The position numbers and the translations under genes are program-made. Below are positions 36,052-47,871 of a stretch of DNA of 64,000 bases, piece by piece (the stretch's first letter is position 1; each line of letters begins with the position of its first letter). The notes under the pieces are model-generated. The model ran no database searches and had not been told where the DNA came from. It saw only the letters and a list, made by a program, of their open reading frames with translations. This DNA comes from Pyronema omphalodes (lineage: Eukaryota; Ascomycota; Pezizomycetes; Pezizales; Pyronemataceae), in assembly GCA_024516155.1 (NCBI GenBank), contig JAJJXM010000044.1:124001-188000 (forward strand), written 5' to 3'.

Positions 36052-36130
36052 TCAGGGATGGGGATGGGGGATGGGGTGGATTTTAGATTTTAGATTTGGG
36101 GGATGGGGAATGGGGGATGGGGATGGGGGA
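36052..36130 (+). repeat. GGGGATGG-type G-rich repeats, G-quadruplex potential
   Basis: Seen: ten or so runs of 3-5 G separated by AT or A(T)TGG spacers on the plus strand (GGGATGGGGATGGGGGATGG form). Four or more G3+ runs with short loops meet the usual sequence criterion for G-quadruplex formation; folding is inferred. Confidence 0.6.
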
Positions 36131-36646
36131 TATAATAGCTATAATAGCTGCGTTAGTGAATTGTTTTGGGCCATAAGATCCAAGCTTCAAGAGTCTTCAT
36201 GCCGTGCGGTGTATTGGAGTATTAGTGATATAGAATTAAGTTTTATAAATTCATCATAAACAAAATAATCTGTGTAATAAGAAGAATATAAGAACCTTCC
36301 GTACCGTAATACAGGTTGTGAAGGTTAAGCCAATCGTATCTACTTCATAGATTCTCAAGTAATAAGTAGTAACAAAGCCAGATTCAAAATATTCGGTAGT
36401 ATATTTGTGCTATAGCTACGTATATACATACGGGTCAAAACGTCATTTACATCCCTGAGCCATACCATTCCCATTGTTATCCTAGGACGCTTGTCTCTCC
36501 GTCTCTCTCTCTCTCTCCTCCTCCTCCTCCTCCCCCCCTTCCCGAATCCCCACCACCCCCCCTCCTCCGCCGCCACCCGTCCCCTCTCGTCTTCTAAGAA
36601 CTCTATACCATCCGACAAGTAACAGTACTATCTAACGCTTGTTTTT

Positions 36647-37988
36647 CTAGTACTCGACAACTTTCTTAATTCCATGGAACACGCCTGAGCAAGAAAGGTA
36701 AGTTAGTACAAATCCACAAATCCAGTTGTATCACACAGGGGAAAAACTCACGAGCAACATCCGGTACAACAAACGGCTCAAAAACCAACGGCATTGGAAC
36801 ATCCCATCCAGTGACTCTTTCAATCGGTGCTTCAAGCCTTGTAAAACAACGTTCCTGTACCTCTGCTCCAACACTTTCTCCAACACCTCCTGTTCTACTT
36901 GCTTCATGTACTACAACACACCGTCCGGTCTTCAGTACGCTGTTGGTAACTGTCTCTTTATCCCAGGGGTGTACTGTTCGGAGATCGATGACTTCGACAT
37001 CTACACCTAATCGCTCCTTTGCTGCTTTGGCTGCCATTTCACAAGTATAAAGCATCGTACCCCAGGATATCAATGTGACGTCTTTACCCTCCTTCACAAC
37101 CTGAGCCTTTCCTAGCGGCAGCTCGTAGTCTCCTACTGGTACCTCCTCCACTGCTCCACGATAAAGAATCTTCGGCTCCATGAAAACCACTGGATCACCA
37201 CACCTTGCCGCAGCAATCAAAAGCCCCTTTGCCTGTGCCGGTCCTCTTGGGATAACAACCTTGACTCCCTGCATACCCAAAAAGAATCCTTCAGGACTTT
37301 GAGAATGGTAGAGACCTCCATGGCCTACAGCTCCAGTAGGCATACGAATAACCAAGTTACCACTATTAAAGACCTTTGCACCACCACTTCTGTAACGCCA
37401 CTTTGAAGCCTCGTTGTGAATCTGGTCAAAGGCGGGGAATAAGTAATCTGCAAACTGAATCTCCGGAAGCGCAGTGTAACCGGAGGAACTTAAACCAATT
37501 GCAAATCCCATGATACCCTGCTCTGTCAACGGGGTGTTGAAAACGCGCTGAGCTCCGAATTGATCTAGTAACCCCATGGTGCAACGGAAGACTCCACCGA
37601 AGGATACGTCTTCGCCGAAAATTAGGGATTTACTGTCGGTGGAAAGAATTGTGGCTAGGGCATCATTGATCGCGGTGTAGAGGTTCATGCGCTTTGTTTT
37701 GCTCGCGAATCCGGCGGGGAGCTCGGGGTGGGCGAGGGCGGATGAGGGGGTGTGGGAGAGGCTATAGAGAGGTACTGTTAGCTGGAGGAGCTCGCAAAAT
37801 ATGTCAGAATGAGCTTACAAGGTGGACTCATTGTAGTTGATGGGAAGATTCAGCTTTCGCTTGCTTGTATCGTGGTGGTGGGAGCTGTAGCTACGGTAGG
37901 GCTGAGAGCTGGGGATAGCTATTAGAGCTCCGCGCAGGGGTGCTGGGGGGAGCTTTAAGCGTGGTAATATGTGTCGTGCGGAATTCAT
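36647..37988 (-). CDS. bkdB: Branched-chain alpha-keto acid dehydrogenase E1 beta subunit, mitochondrial
   Basis: Role: beta subunit of the thiamine-diphosphate E1 component that decarboxylates keto acids from Leu, Ile and Val in the mitochondrial matrix. Seen exons (minus): 37819-37988, 36752-37761, 36647-36684; 405 aa. The N-terminus ([17 protein letters not shown]) is basic and lacks acidic residues, as expected of a presequence. The transketolase pyrimidine-binding part has [29 protein letters not shown] and [18 protein letters not shown]; the C-terminal part has [11 protein letters not shown] and [18 protein letters not shown] separates it from pyruvate dehydrogenase E1 beta. The last intron (branch TACTAAC) leads to a 12-codon exon ending in KKVVEY; without it the frame would read into unrelated residues. 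Confidence 0.95.
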
Positions 37989-39427
37989 GGCGGGTTTGGA
38001 GAATATTCACAACTTGTGAGGGGACTTGAAGATGTCGAGATGAGGTTGAAGGTAACGGAGTAGGTGAATGGGGTACATACTGGGTTGTACACAGCTGGGG
38101 TCGCCTACCCACGGCTTGAGCCGGATGTGGGGTATGGGGAAGACCGTCGCCGGGGTCATGCACAAGCTTCACCATTAGCTCGGTGTCAGTGCAGAGCTAC
38201 CGCAACCAGCCTTCCGAAGCTCTTCAAGAGCTGGAGAGTTGCCCCTTTTTGTGTATTTTAGTACCGATATTTAATCACAAAGCTTTGAACTATTGTTTCT
38301 TGATAACAATATTTAGCTATAAAACTTTGGACTATTATTCCTTGAGCGTGTTACTTTATCCAGGATCCATGGCTAAGGTCAGAGCTAACTCCATTGCATC
38401 ATGCTCGATCACTGTATAAACCCCCTCTATTTCATCAAATAAATCGATATTCACGAAGCTTCAGTAATACTTTGCAACCATCAGTCAAAAATTGTAGGCT
38501 ATAAAAATCACAGCTCGTCACGAAATTTGTTACAAGCACGAGTAAAAGGGATTAATTAAATGATAAAAAACAGTTGCCCGTGGAATACAAATAAAATCAT
38601 TTCATTGATAACATATCTCATGCTGTAACTAGATAGCTAGTCTGACTAAGAAGGTTGATGGCTCGAGCCCATCCAGAGGGGTTTGCGTTTTTGCTCCTTG
38701 GTTAAATCTGGTTACATACCGCACAAACCACATTAAGCCATTACCTCCATTTCAATCATTCAAGGTTTAAATAACAAGATAACACATACCCTATCAAGTT
38801 CAGTGCTTGACAACCTCGCGTATAATGGGTCTATGTCTGAAGAAGTCGTATGGGAGTCGGTGAATGTCTTTTGTGGACCCTAAACAAACTCATGATACGG
38901 AAAATGGCATTCAAGATAGTCGTGAAAAGGTGTGCGTACGCCCATTGGGTTTATGTGGTGATGAGGTGACGTAGATAGTGAAATGATACGTGTGGTGTGA
39001 TAATTTATGAAACGGGCACATAAATTGAGGATCTTGATATGGAAAAATATCTGGAGAATACAACCAGTTCAGTGTAAAGCCCAAACATACTCAAATTGAT
39101 ATACCCGCCGGTACCGTGTGCAGGTACATAGACGCCAACAAACGCGTACCAAGACTTCCTAGTTTTGATCAGACCTATTATCAGGTATGTAATTACGTTT
39201 TGCGGATTTCCAAATAATCACTGTATGGTACTCTAACTGCGTAGAGTTAATCGAAGATAACTCTAAATCCACTAAGCGACAGAGCCAACCGTGCAGCACG
39301 TGTTGATCAAGCACCGTGGCCTTCTTGGCGCGTCACCTTGAGCCGCAACACATTACGTCGGAGGTTCCTCGATTTTGGTTTTCGCAATTGGAACTCCAGA
39401 ACTCGCGATTACACCACCACTCTCAAG
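37989..39427. other. intergenic region upstream of UGGT
   Basis: About 1.4 kb between divergent genes (BCKDH E1 beta leftward, UGGT rightward), so it should hold both promoters. A tRNA-like relic lies at 38609-38681. A short open extension upstream of the UGGT start (from 39338) would bury the signal peptide and is not favoured. Confidence 0.5.
38609..38681 (+). pseudogene. tRNA-like relic, possibly Lys
   Basis: Seen: a perfect 5-bp T-stem GATGG/CCATC (38657-38661, 38669-38673) encloses the 7-nt loop CTCGAGC, followed by CAGAGGG as 3' acceptor strand. Upstream, CTCATGCTG and GTCTGACTAAGAAGG resemble the D-arm and anticodon region of a eukaryotic tRNA-Lys, but part of the anticodon loop and 3' anticodon stem is missing (about 6 nt) and no matching 5' acceptor strand is seen. 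Confidence 0.4.
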
Positions 39428-42400
39428 ATGCGGATACAAGGAGCGAGTCTCCTGCTTCTTGCATCGCTATTTTCACGCGCTCTCGCAGCAAGCCCGGCTG
39501 TTAAAGTGGGCCTGAAAGCTTCTTGGAACTCGGCACCGTTAATTTTGGAGCTTTTGTAACTTCCTCTGTCTTAAAATATGGCGTTGGGAAGCTAACAAAT
39601 TGTAGAGAAACTGCGGCGCTGGAAAATGAAGCTGCTTACTTTCCATTACTCGAACGTATCTCTGCCGGTGCTCTGGACGAGAAGAAGACAGACAAAGAGC
39701 TTTACGAGGATTTCCTACGCCTAGCAAACGATGAGGGGTTCTTGAAGAATCCCCAGGAATTATCTTCTTTCAACCTCGCCTTATCTATCCGCGCCGCTGC
39801 TCCAAGAATTGAAGCTCATTACCACTACTATGATAACCATATGGACCGGTGGGACCCAGATTGCAACGTCTGGGTGCAGTTGGGTCAGAGGCAAATATGT
39901 TCACCTAAGGGAGAGCTTGACGAAATGATCAAGACAGTTACGAATGATGAGGCGAAGCTACAATTCGACCGTACATTTGGGCCCCAGGAGGGAAAGCCGA
40001 CTGCTATTTTGTATGCCGATATTATGACACAGCAGTTTAAGCGGCACCACGACCGGCTTAAGAGGTATGCGGATCAAGGAAAAATAAACTACAGATTACG
40101 ATACCGTCGACCATATGAGCCCCAGGACAGACCGATTATGCTAAGTGGATACGGAGTTTCTTTGGTGCTTAAGAAAACGGACTATATTGTTATGGATGAC
40201 CGGGATGTTGACGGTGCCGAGAAGGCCAAGACTCCTACTGCGGATTCGTCTCAGCAGCCATTGATTAAATTGGAGGACAAGGAGTCACAAGACATCAAAC
40301 CAATCTCCAAGGAGGATATGGCTGGACTTGGATACAAGGCAGCCAGCTTCGTTATGGCCTCCGAAGATCCCTTCGGAACCCTTCAGCAGCTGGTCCAGGA
40401 CTTCCCTAAGCACTCTGCCACAATCGCTGCTGGTGAGGTGAACGAGAGTGTTGCCAAAGAGCTTGATGGTAACTTTGCCATGATGATTGGAGGTGGAAAG
40501 AACCTGTTCTGGGTGAATGGATTATTATTAGATCACTCGCAGGTCAACGCCTTTGCTTTGCTCGAGCACCTCCGGGGTGAGCGTAAGCACATCAAGAGCC
40601 TTCAGTCTCTTGGTCTTGAGCCTTCAGATGCTGTCAAGCTTCTATCCCATCCCGTCTTGGCCGCTTCTAAGGAGGAAGACAAGACCCTCCGTTTTGATTA
40701 CCGCGATGACATCGAGGGTGGAGACGTCCTCATCTGGATGAACGACATTGAGAAAGACTCTCGGTACAGCCAGTGGACTGACAACCCCATGATAATGCTC
40801 CGTCGTATCTACCCTGGCCAGCTACACCCCATGAGGATCAACATGCATCACCTCATTGTCCCCATCGACCTCACCTCCGCGGCCGACCTTTCTTTCATAA
40901 GCAACGAAATCATCCAGTTTATCGAACGCAAGATCGCTATCCGTTTTGGTATCGTCCTTCTTCTCACTAACGACAATGCAAGGGATCAGTCTAAGATCTT
41001 TTACTATCTCCGTGATACTTATGGCTTGGAAACTGCCTTGAAGTACTTCCAGACTGCTCTCCAGAAGAATGATTTCTCCAAACCCAGCGAGGAGATCTTC
41101 GACGAAGTTGTCAAGGGAGCGAAGCTTCGCAAGGACAAGACTGCTTTACCATTTGAGCTTGCCCTTGCTGGAGAGGTCATCTCCGGACGGCTCACCAAGC
41201 TTGAAGCGTGGAGTGAGAGGATGGGCTTCAATATCCCCGCCCCTCCTGTTCTCGTCAACGGACAACCTGTTGCCAAGGAGGATGACTGGATGTCCTCTAT
41301 AAGTAACAAGCTTCAGATGGACGTTCATCTCCTTCAGCGTTATGTTTACGAGACCGGTGGACAGGATCCGGAGGTGAACCTTAGAACATACCTCCTGCAG
41401 GGTGCTGCGAAGCGCCGTAACTCTTACATCTTCCCAGAGAAGGAGTCTGATGTTAAGATGCTTAATGTTGCTCAGATCATCGAAAGCAGCAAGGACGTCT
41501 TTGAAAAGCTTCCTTCCATTGATTCTGAGAAGCCTGAGGTTACTTCTGAGGCCAATATCTGGATCGTCGGTGATTTTGATCAGAAGGATGGTTACGACTT
41601 CCTTAATGCCGCTGCTGAACTACAGAAGGAGGAGAATGCCGTGAACCTGGTCCTCATCAATAACCCCGAAGCTGTTACGGAGAAGGCTATCCTTTCTTCT
41701 TTGTTATTCCAGTTCCACCAATCCAAATCACTGTCCCATGATGCCCTCCGCAAAGTTCTAGATGAAGCCCACCCAGCCAGAAATGAAGATCTTCTTGGTG
41801 CCGTGAAGGAAAACGGCTGGATTCTCCCGGATACCATCGAGGCTGGTAACTTTTGGAAGCAGAGTCAAGTAATTTTGGATAACGCTGGAGTTAAGCCGGG
41901 AGAGAAGGCTATCATTATCAATGGAAGAGTAAGCACCCATAATTGACACATAGCGTGCCTTGCTAACAGATTTAGGTTGTTGGACCTATCCCCAAGAACT
42001 CTACCTTTGTCACCGCCGATTTTCAAGCTCTCCTGGAATATGAACTCACCAAGCGTATCAAGCCTGTTTTGGAATCTGCACAGGAGCTCGGATTGATTGA
42101 CAAGGTTAAAAATAGGTATGACCTAGTTAATCTGCACTGCATATCACTCGTCTAACTTTTCTCAGTGGCCCCCACAGTCTCTCATCCCTCATTTCCGCTG
42201 TTGCTCTTGCCACTGCCCCGCAAGTCCCTAATGGTCTCTTTTCTCCTCCCGAGAGCACCCGTAGCGATATCCCCGGCAAGGTGCTCTCCGGCGACCACAC
42301 AGCCATCTCCATTGGTGACGCTTCTACTTCATCCATACACATAGTTGCCACCATCGATCCTGCTAGCGAGATTGCCCAGAAATGGGTTCCCCTTATCTCT

Positions 42401-44164
42401 GCTTTGAGCTCAATGTCTGGAGTCTACACGCAGATTTTCCTTAACCCTGTCAAGCAAATCGGCGAGCTTCCTGTAAAGCGGTTCTACCGCCATGTCCTGT
42501 CACCCAAACCGTCCTTCGACGAAGCTGGAAGACTTGAGAATCCGGCGGCTCTTTTTGAAAACATCCCCGAGGGACCTCTTTTGTCTTTGAGTATGGACGT
42601 TCCTCCCGCTTGGTTGGTATCTCCCAAGGAGTCCATCCACGATTTGGACAACCTCAAGCTCTCAACTCTTAAGGAGCGTCTTCGTGGTGGTTCAGTAGAG
42701 GCCACCTACGAGCTTGATGCCATTTTAATTCAAGGGCATTCCATGGAGGCCAACGGCAACCCTCCTCGTGGAGCCCAGTTAGTTCTCGGTACTCCTAGCA
42801 CGCCTAACTTTGCCGACACTATCATTATGGCCAACCTTGGATACTTTCAGTTCAAAGCTAATCCCGGTATCTGGGAGATGTCACTCAAGCGTGGTCGTTC
42901 CGATGAAATCTTTACCATCGATTCTTTTGGTACTGCTGGTCCTTCCAAACTCACTGGTGTTGACGAAGATATCGCCGTCCTTTCCTTCCAGGGAACCACC
43001 TTGTTCCCTAGGGTATCCAGGAAACCAGGCATGGAAGAAGCCGACGTTCTCGAATCCGGCGTCGCTGGCCCTCTCTCCGTCGTCGACACCGCAAAGCAAT
43101 GGCTCTCCTCTCTCGGCGTGTTGAAATACGTCCCAATCCCTCCTCATCTAAAAGAAGAAGCACAAGCAGAAATCAACATCTTCTCAGTTGCATCCGGCCA
43201 CCTTTACGAGCGGTTCTTAGGTATCATGATAGCCTCCGTTATGCGACACACCGACAAAACCGTTAAATTCTGGTTCATCAGCAACTTCCTATCCCCGAGC
43301 TTCAAAGACTTCCTCCCGGTTTTGGCCGAGAAATATAAATTCAAATATGAGCTAGTAACCTACAAATGGCCACATTGGCTCCGTCCTCAATCCGAAAAAC
43401 AACGAGAAATCTGGGGCTATAAAATCCTATTCCTCGATGTCCTCTTCCCTCTCGATCTAGACAAAGTCATCTTCGTCGACGCCGACCAAATCGTTCGTAC
43501 CGACATGAGCGAGCTGGTAAACCTAGATCTCGAAGGAGCACCCTATGGTTTCACCCCCATGTGTGATTCCCGCACCTCCATGGAAGGCTACCGTTTCTGG
43601 AAAACTGGCTACTGGGCATCATTCCTCGAAGGACGTCCATACCATATTTCCGCACTTTATGTAGTAGACCTAAAAGAATTCCGTGCCATCGCAGCTGGTG
43701 ATAGATTACGACAACAATATCATCAACTTTCCGCGGATAAAGATTCCCTTGCAAACTTGGACCAGGATCTTCCTAATCATATGCAGGGATTAATCAGGAT
43801 TAAAAGTCTTCCCATGGAATGGTTATGGTGCGAAACTTGGTGTAGTGATGAAGGACTAGAGAAAGCAAAGACTATAGACCTTTGTAATAACCCCATGACT
43901 AAGGAACCGAAATTGGATAGAGCGAGAAGACAGGTTAAGGAGTGGGTTGAATATGATGAGGAGATTGCCGCGTTGGCAAAAAGTGTTAAGGGGGCGGGTC
44001 ATTTGAGTGAAGTTAAGGAGGAGAAGAAGGTTGAGCGTGAAGAAAAGAAAGCTAAAGAGGTTAAGGAGGAAATCCAGGAAAAGGCTCAGGAGGACACTGA
44101 GAAGCTAAAGGCGGAGGTTATGGATAACTTTGAAGATAAAATAGAGGTCAAGGATGAGCTTTAA
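39428..44164 (+). CDS. UDP-glucose:glycoprotein glucosyltransferase (UGGT), ER
   Basis: Role: ER folding sensor that re-glucosylates N-glycans on misfolded glycoproteins, feeding the calnexin cycle. Seen exons: 39428-39555, 39606-41928, 41976-42115, 42166-44164; 1529 aa, normal for the family. An N-terminal signal peptide (MRIQGASLLLLASLFSRALA) is followed by the long thioredoxin-like sensor region (e.g. ALSIRAAAPRIEAHYHYY, DGNFAMMIGGGKNLFWVNG). The C-terminal GT24 catalytic domain starts near residue 1205 (INIFSVASGHLYERF) with the metal-binding DAD at 1302-1304 in FVDADQIVRTDM. The tail is a charged Lys/Glu-rich helix ending in KDEL, an ER retrieval signal. I chose the start at 39428 because an upstream ATG (39338) would precede the signal peptide by 30 basic residues. 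Confidence 0.96.
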
Positions 44165-44297
44165 GGAACAACGACTTTTGATTATTGTTATTAGGATCAC
44201 ATACTATAATGTCTTTTTTACCAGCAATTTTTCTGTTTCTGTAAAAGTGGAGTAGGATTAAAGAAAGTCATTTTTGAGCATTGTTTTATATTATGTT

Positions 44298-44605
44298 GAT
44301 TACTTAGAAACTTTCAAACATAGCAAAATGACAAAAATTATATCATGAAACAGAAAACAAAACAAATTTGAAAGAACCCCCCCCCCCCCCCCCTTCAGCT
44401 GCCTAACCTTATCAAAGACTAAAGATGAATTGAAAGTCTTCAAACAGGATATTTGTCGTAACATAAATATCATTCGGTAACATAGACAGCGATCATAAAT
44501 GTTATCCGCCTGCACATCGTAAATTAGGCGAATGTTGGTGTGTTGAAGAATACGCTCCATCGCGCAGACAGGTTGGACCAAGGAAACCAATCATCGAAAA
44601 AAACA
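44298..44605. repeat. Diverged tandem duplication, copy 1
   Basis: Shares with 44675-45060, in the same order: GAAACTTT..AGCATAGCAA-type start, ATGACAAAAAT, CCTAACCTTATC versus CCCAACGTTATCG, GGATATTTGTCGTAACATA, TTATCCGCCTG, GCTCCATCG, CAGGTTGGACCA versus CAGGCTGAACCA and GGAAACCA. Contains the C17 run where copy 2 has the (AAAAC)n run. Confidence 0.8.
44377..44393. repeat. C17 homopolymer
   Basis: Uninterrupted run of 17 C inside copy 1 of the tandem duplication and absent from copy 2, so it expanded after the duplication. Confidence 0.9.
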
Positions 44606-44674
44606 TTATTCATGTAATAGCATTAGAAATTAAAGCGGATCAAGATTGCAGAAAATATTTTGGGAATTATTTAT

Positions 44675-45060
44675 TGTATTAATTACTGAGAAACTTTCCA
44701 GCATAGCAACATGACAAAAATCATAGCATTATGAAACCGAAACAAAAAAATCTGAAAACAAAACAAAACAAAACAAAACAAAACAAAACCAAACTAAAAG
44801 CTACCCAACGTTATCGAATATTAAGTGCATAAAACATGATGAATTAAAAGTCGTCAAACCAGGATATTTGTCGTAACATATATAGCAGTCGTAAATCTTA
44901 TCCGCCTGTATATCTTAAATTCCCGTTTGAACAAAAAGTAAATGCTGTAATTGTGATATGTATTCAAAAGCTGGGGCGTTGTTGGTGTTGAACAGTATGC
45001 TCCATCGTATGAACAGGCTGAACCATGGAAACCAGTTGCTGAAAAATATTATTATGTTGT
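44675..45060. repeat. Diverged tandem duplication, copy 2
   Basis: Second copy of the segment at 44298-44605, expanded by an (AAAAC)n microsatellite and by an extra stretch around 44925-44965. The order of shared blocks is kept, so this is a direct duplication rather than chance similarity. Confidence 0.8.
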
Positions 45061-45542
45061 ATTAGAAATTAAAATCAGAAGGCTGAGAATTCCTAGAAAA
45101 ATTGGTCGCCAAGGAAGTACTAGAGCACAGTGGGGAGGCCTCTAACGTGCAATCCAGTATCCAGTAAGTAGTAATAGGATGTCGTAAGAATATCGTGTAA
45201 ACATTAGGTAGAGAGACCGGAATTCCCATCGAATCAATCGTAAAAATCTCCGTAAGTAAAGATATCTTTCTACCCACCGTAGAATGCTGTGGTATAAAAA
45301 AAAAAAACGCCTTACGACCGGTAGTAAAATGTTGTAGTAGTACTCACCCGTAACCTCCATAAACGCCTTTCCTCAAGAATTCCCTAAAAGGTGGCTGGGC
45401 ATTCGACTCCTCCCTCTTCCAAGGACAATTTCGTAAGTGAATTCAATGGATCACCGGCTCTCACCGAAGCTGGTCTCCAATCACAATGCTGAAGGTTTTT
45501 GGGCAAAAACTCAGCCGCAACCTGCGGAGGTGGGAAGTGTAC

Positions 45543-47871
45543 CTAATTCTTCACACCTCCAGTCCTCTCTCTGTAGGACTTCTCTTCTTCGGCTGCTTGG
45601 ATTTCTTGGCTTGCTGCGTCCTGGTTGTAGTATCCTGCTAGGATCTGGGCTTCAATCTGTGCAATCAAATCCGGGTCCGGGGGAGACTTGGGGGACATCA
45701 TCTGCTCATCTAAGTAATATTCAGGCTGGCCAGGATGTGGTGGCTGATAACTATCGAAGCCTGGCTGGTATCCATTCTGAAAGCTCTCATATCTAGGTGC
45801 ACTTGTGGTCTGGCGTTGTGGGCCGAAATAACTCGATTGAGAAGGACCGCGGAAGCCTCTCTGAACGTTTTCTCCAGTAGGTGCAACCTGAACTGGAGTA
45901 CGGTAGCTGACATAACCAGGTGATTGAGTATAGGTGCTATCGCCGGGGCCGCGGTAAGAACCGACATATAAGGTGGTATCCGAGGTATCGTTGGTATCTT
46001 CAATATGAAATTCGTCATCCGGGACACGTTGGCGCTCGTCTTCGGGAAAAGAGGATGACATGCTGCCATAGCAAGCTTCGACAGAGGAAATGTTAACCAT
46101 AGACCCATTGTTCATATTGGACGAACGCATGTCGTGAGACATAGAGGCGGTCTCAGGGTTGAGTTCGAGCGCGAGTGAGAAACGGTTCAGTGGCACGTTT
46201 TTGGGAGCGTCCGGTGGGTTAACCTCAAGGGGGGCAACTTCATCACTGGCAATGAGGTTGTCGTAGATGATGTTTCGAGACTCTAGTCTTGCTTCGATAG
46301 CGGAGACCACTCTGTGGGACTGGCTTGAAGACTGGTCGTCTGTGTAGGTAGTCTGTACTCGTTCCAGGCGTGGTGATGAGTTGGAAACTGATGTCTTCGT
46401 AACTGACGTGGTAGCTTTGGCTTTGAAGCTACTACTACCAGATGTTTCCCAGGTGGGTCGAGATACGACCCCGAGAGTTCCAGTGATCCCGTCCTTACTG
46501 GTTCCGTTGCCGACTCCAACCTGACCAAGAAACTTGCCCTTGCGTCTTATTGCCTCCCGTGCAAATGGCGGGTTTGGTGGTTTCAAATTATCATCGGAGT
46601 CAGAGATAGCTCCACTTGGTACAGGAGTTTTCAGGAGAAGAAAATCCACGATGGAAGCTCTACGTGGACGATGGTTTTCTTCCTGAGCAAACTGGATCGT
46701 AGTTTGGCGTTGTAGAGGCATTCGGGGCGGTTGTTGTGGGCCTTCTTGACTGATATCCCCTTCTGGAGATGACAAATCTTCGATAGTCGTGCTCCGGATC
46801 AGAGGAGAAGGTTGATGGGTGTGCTGTGTAGAGCCGTAGGAGGGGCGGCGTCGAGATGGAGAACGTTTTGATTGCTTTTTCTCCACCTCCTGCTTCGACG
46901 TCTGGGCGGCTGGGCGAGCATGCAATAATTGCTGCTCCATCTTCCCCTCTTGATCTTCGGATAATGGATTAGCATTCCGTCCCCTTTCGGCTCTCCGGTT
47001 GATGTAGTTGTTGAGGTTGCTGTATCAATATGGTAAGCAAACGTCCTTGTTTTGGGTTCTCATAACTATGACGGCATGGTACTTACACGACAGGCAATTC
47101 TGCTCTCTTCTTCCCCGTATCGCGTTGTTTCTCGAAATCTCTACGCATAGCCTTCTTTCTGGCAGCATCCATGGCCAGAATCTCCTCAACCATCTTGAGC
47201 CACTCTCGATCAACGCAGTGGAGTTTATACACGAGTGACAAATTAGTGGACAGCTGCTGAGTGATAACTCGGACAGTAGGCCTTCCGATGCTGAAGAACC
47301 TACGTCCTACAACAAGACTGTCCCCACGATTTACCTTCTCCAAGGTTCCATCGGGCTGGCACTTGTAGATGCCAAACGGAGACCACGTTTGGCCGTGCGG
47401 CCAGAAAAAGTTGTGAGCGCCGTCGAGGAGTGGTCTGCAGTAACGCATGGTAAAATCGTTTCTCATGCCTGTAACTGTAGAGGCGTTGGCACAATCGAAG
47501 TCCAGAGGTCGAGCGGTGTAGCTCAGCATCCACTTTCTTGTCTGTGGAATGAACTTGATATAGTATCGCAACTTGAAATCCGACGGTCCGTCAATGGGTC
47601 TCCTATCCAAGAGCTGAAGCGACAGTGCTTTAGCCTCGCAGTGCTGTGCCAAAGTAGTTTCGTCATCAACGCTAACTGAGGTGTACATGACTGAATCAAA
47701 CATTACATAGTTCACCTGCACGGGCGGGAGGCCGTCATGTAAATGCATGTACAGGTGCTCGGTGGAGGAATTGGTTTTTTTCGAGCTAATCGACCAAAAA
47801 GGGAGGTTAGACTTGGGCTTAAAAGCAGCAGCCTGCGACATTTTTGCGGTCTTGTTGTTGGTGCGTGGCAT
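45543..47871 (-). CDS. Uncharacterised fungal protein, 753 aa
   Basis: I do not recognise it. Seen: exon 1 47087-47871, intron 47020-47086 (donor GTAAGT, acceptor ATACAG), exon 2 45543-47019. The N-terminal 260 residues look like one folded domain, with LPPVQVNYVMFDSVMYTSVSV, FKLRYYIKFIPQTRKWML, HNFFWPHGQTWSPFGIYKC and LVYKLHCVDREWLKMV. This is followed by a Lys/Arg/Glu-rich helix. The rest (about 265-753) is disordered, Ser/Pro/Gln-rich, with basic runs such as KRSPSRRRPSYGS, and Tyr/Gly-rich near residues 650-720. Many SP/TP sites and basic patches suggest a phosphorylated regulatory or nuclear protein, but no function can be assigned. The start is the first ATG; a second Met at residue 11 is possible. 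Confidence 0.85.

Larger units (their letters stand above)
34350..36646. other. convergent intergenic region rich in simple repeats
   Basis: Holds the 3' UTRs of SKT5-like (+) and BCKDH E1 beta (-). In order: (ACAGTT)n and (GATT)n near 34880-34935, T-runs at 34937-35010 and 35240-35263, (CCAAA)n near 35373-35400, a 10-bp A-tract array 35430-35725, C16 at 35769-35784, (ATTG)n near 35930, and GGGGATGG-type repeats 36055-36130. No ORF is credible. Confidence 0.7.
44165..45542. other. convergent intergenic region with tandem duplication
   Basis: Lies between UGGT (+) and the uncharacterised gene at 45543-47871 (-). It contains two diverged copies of a roughly 300-380 bp segment (listed), a C17 run at 44377-44393 and an (AAAAC)n run at about 44754-44790. 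Confidence 0.7.
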
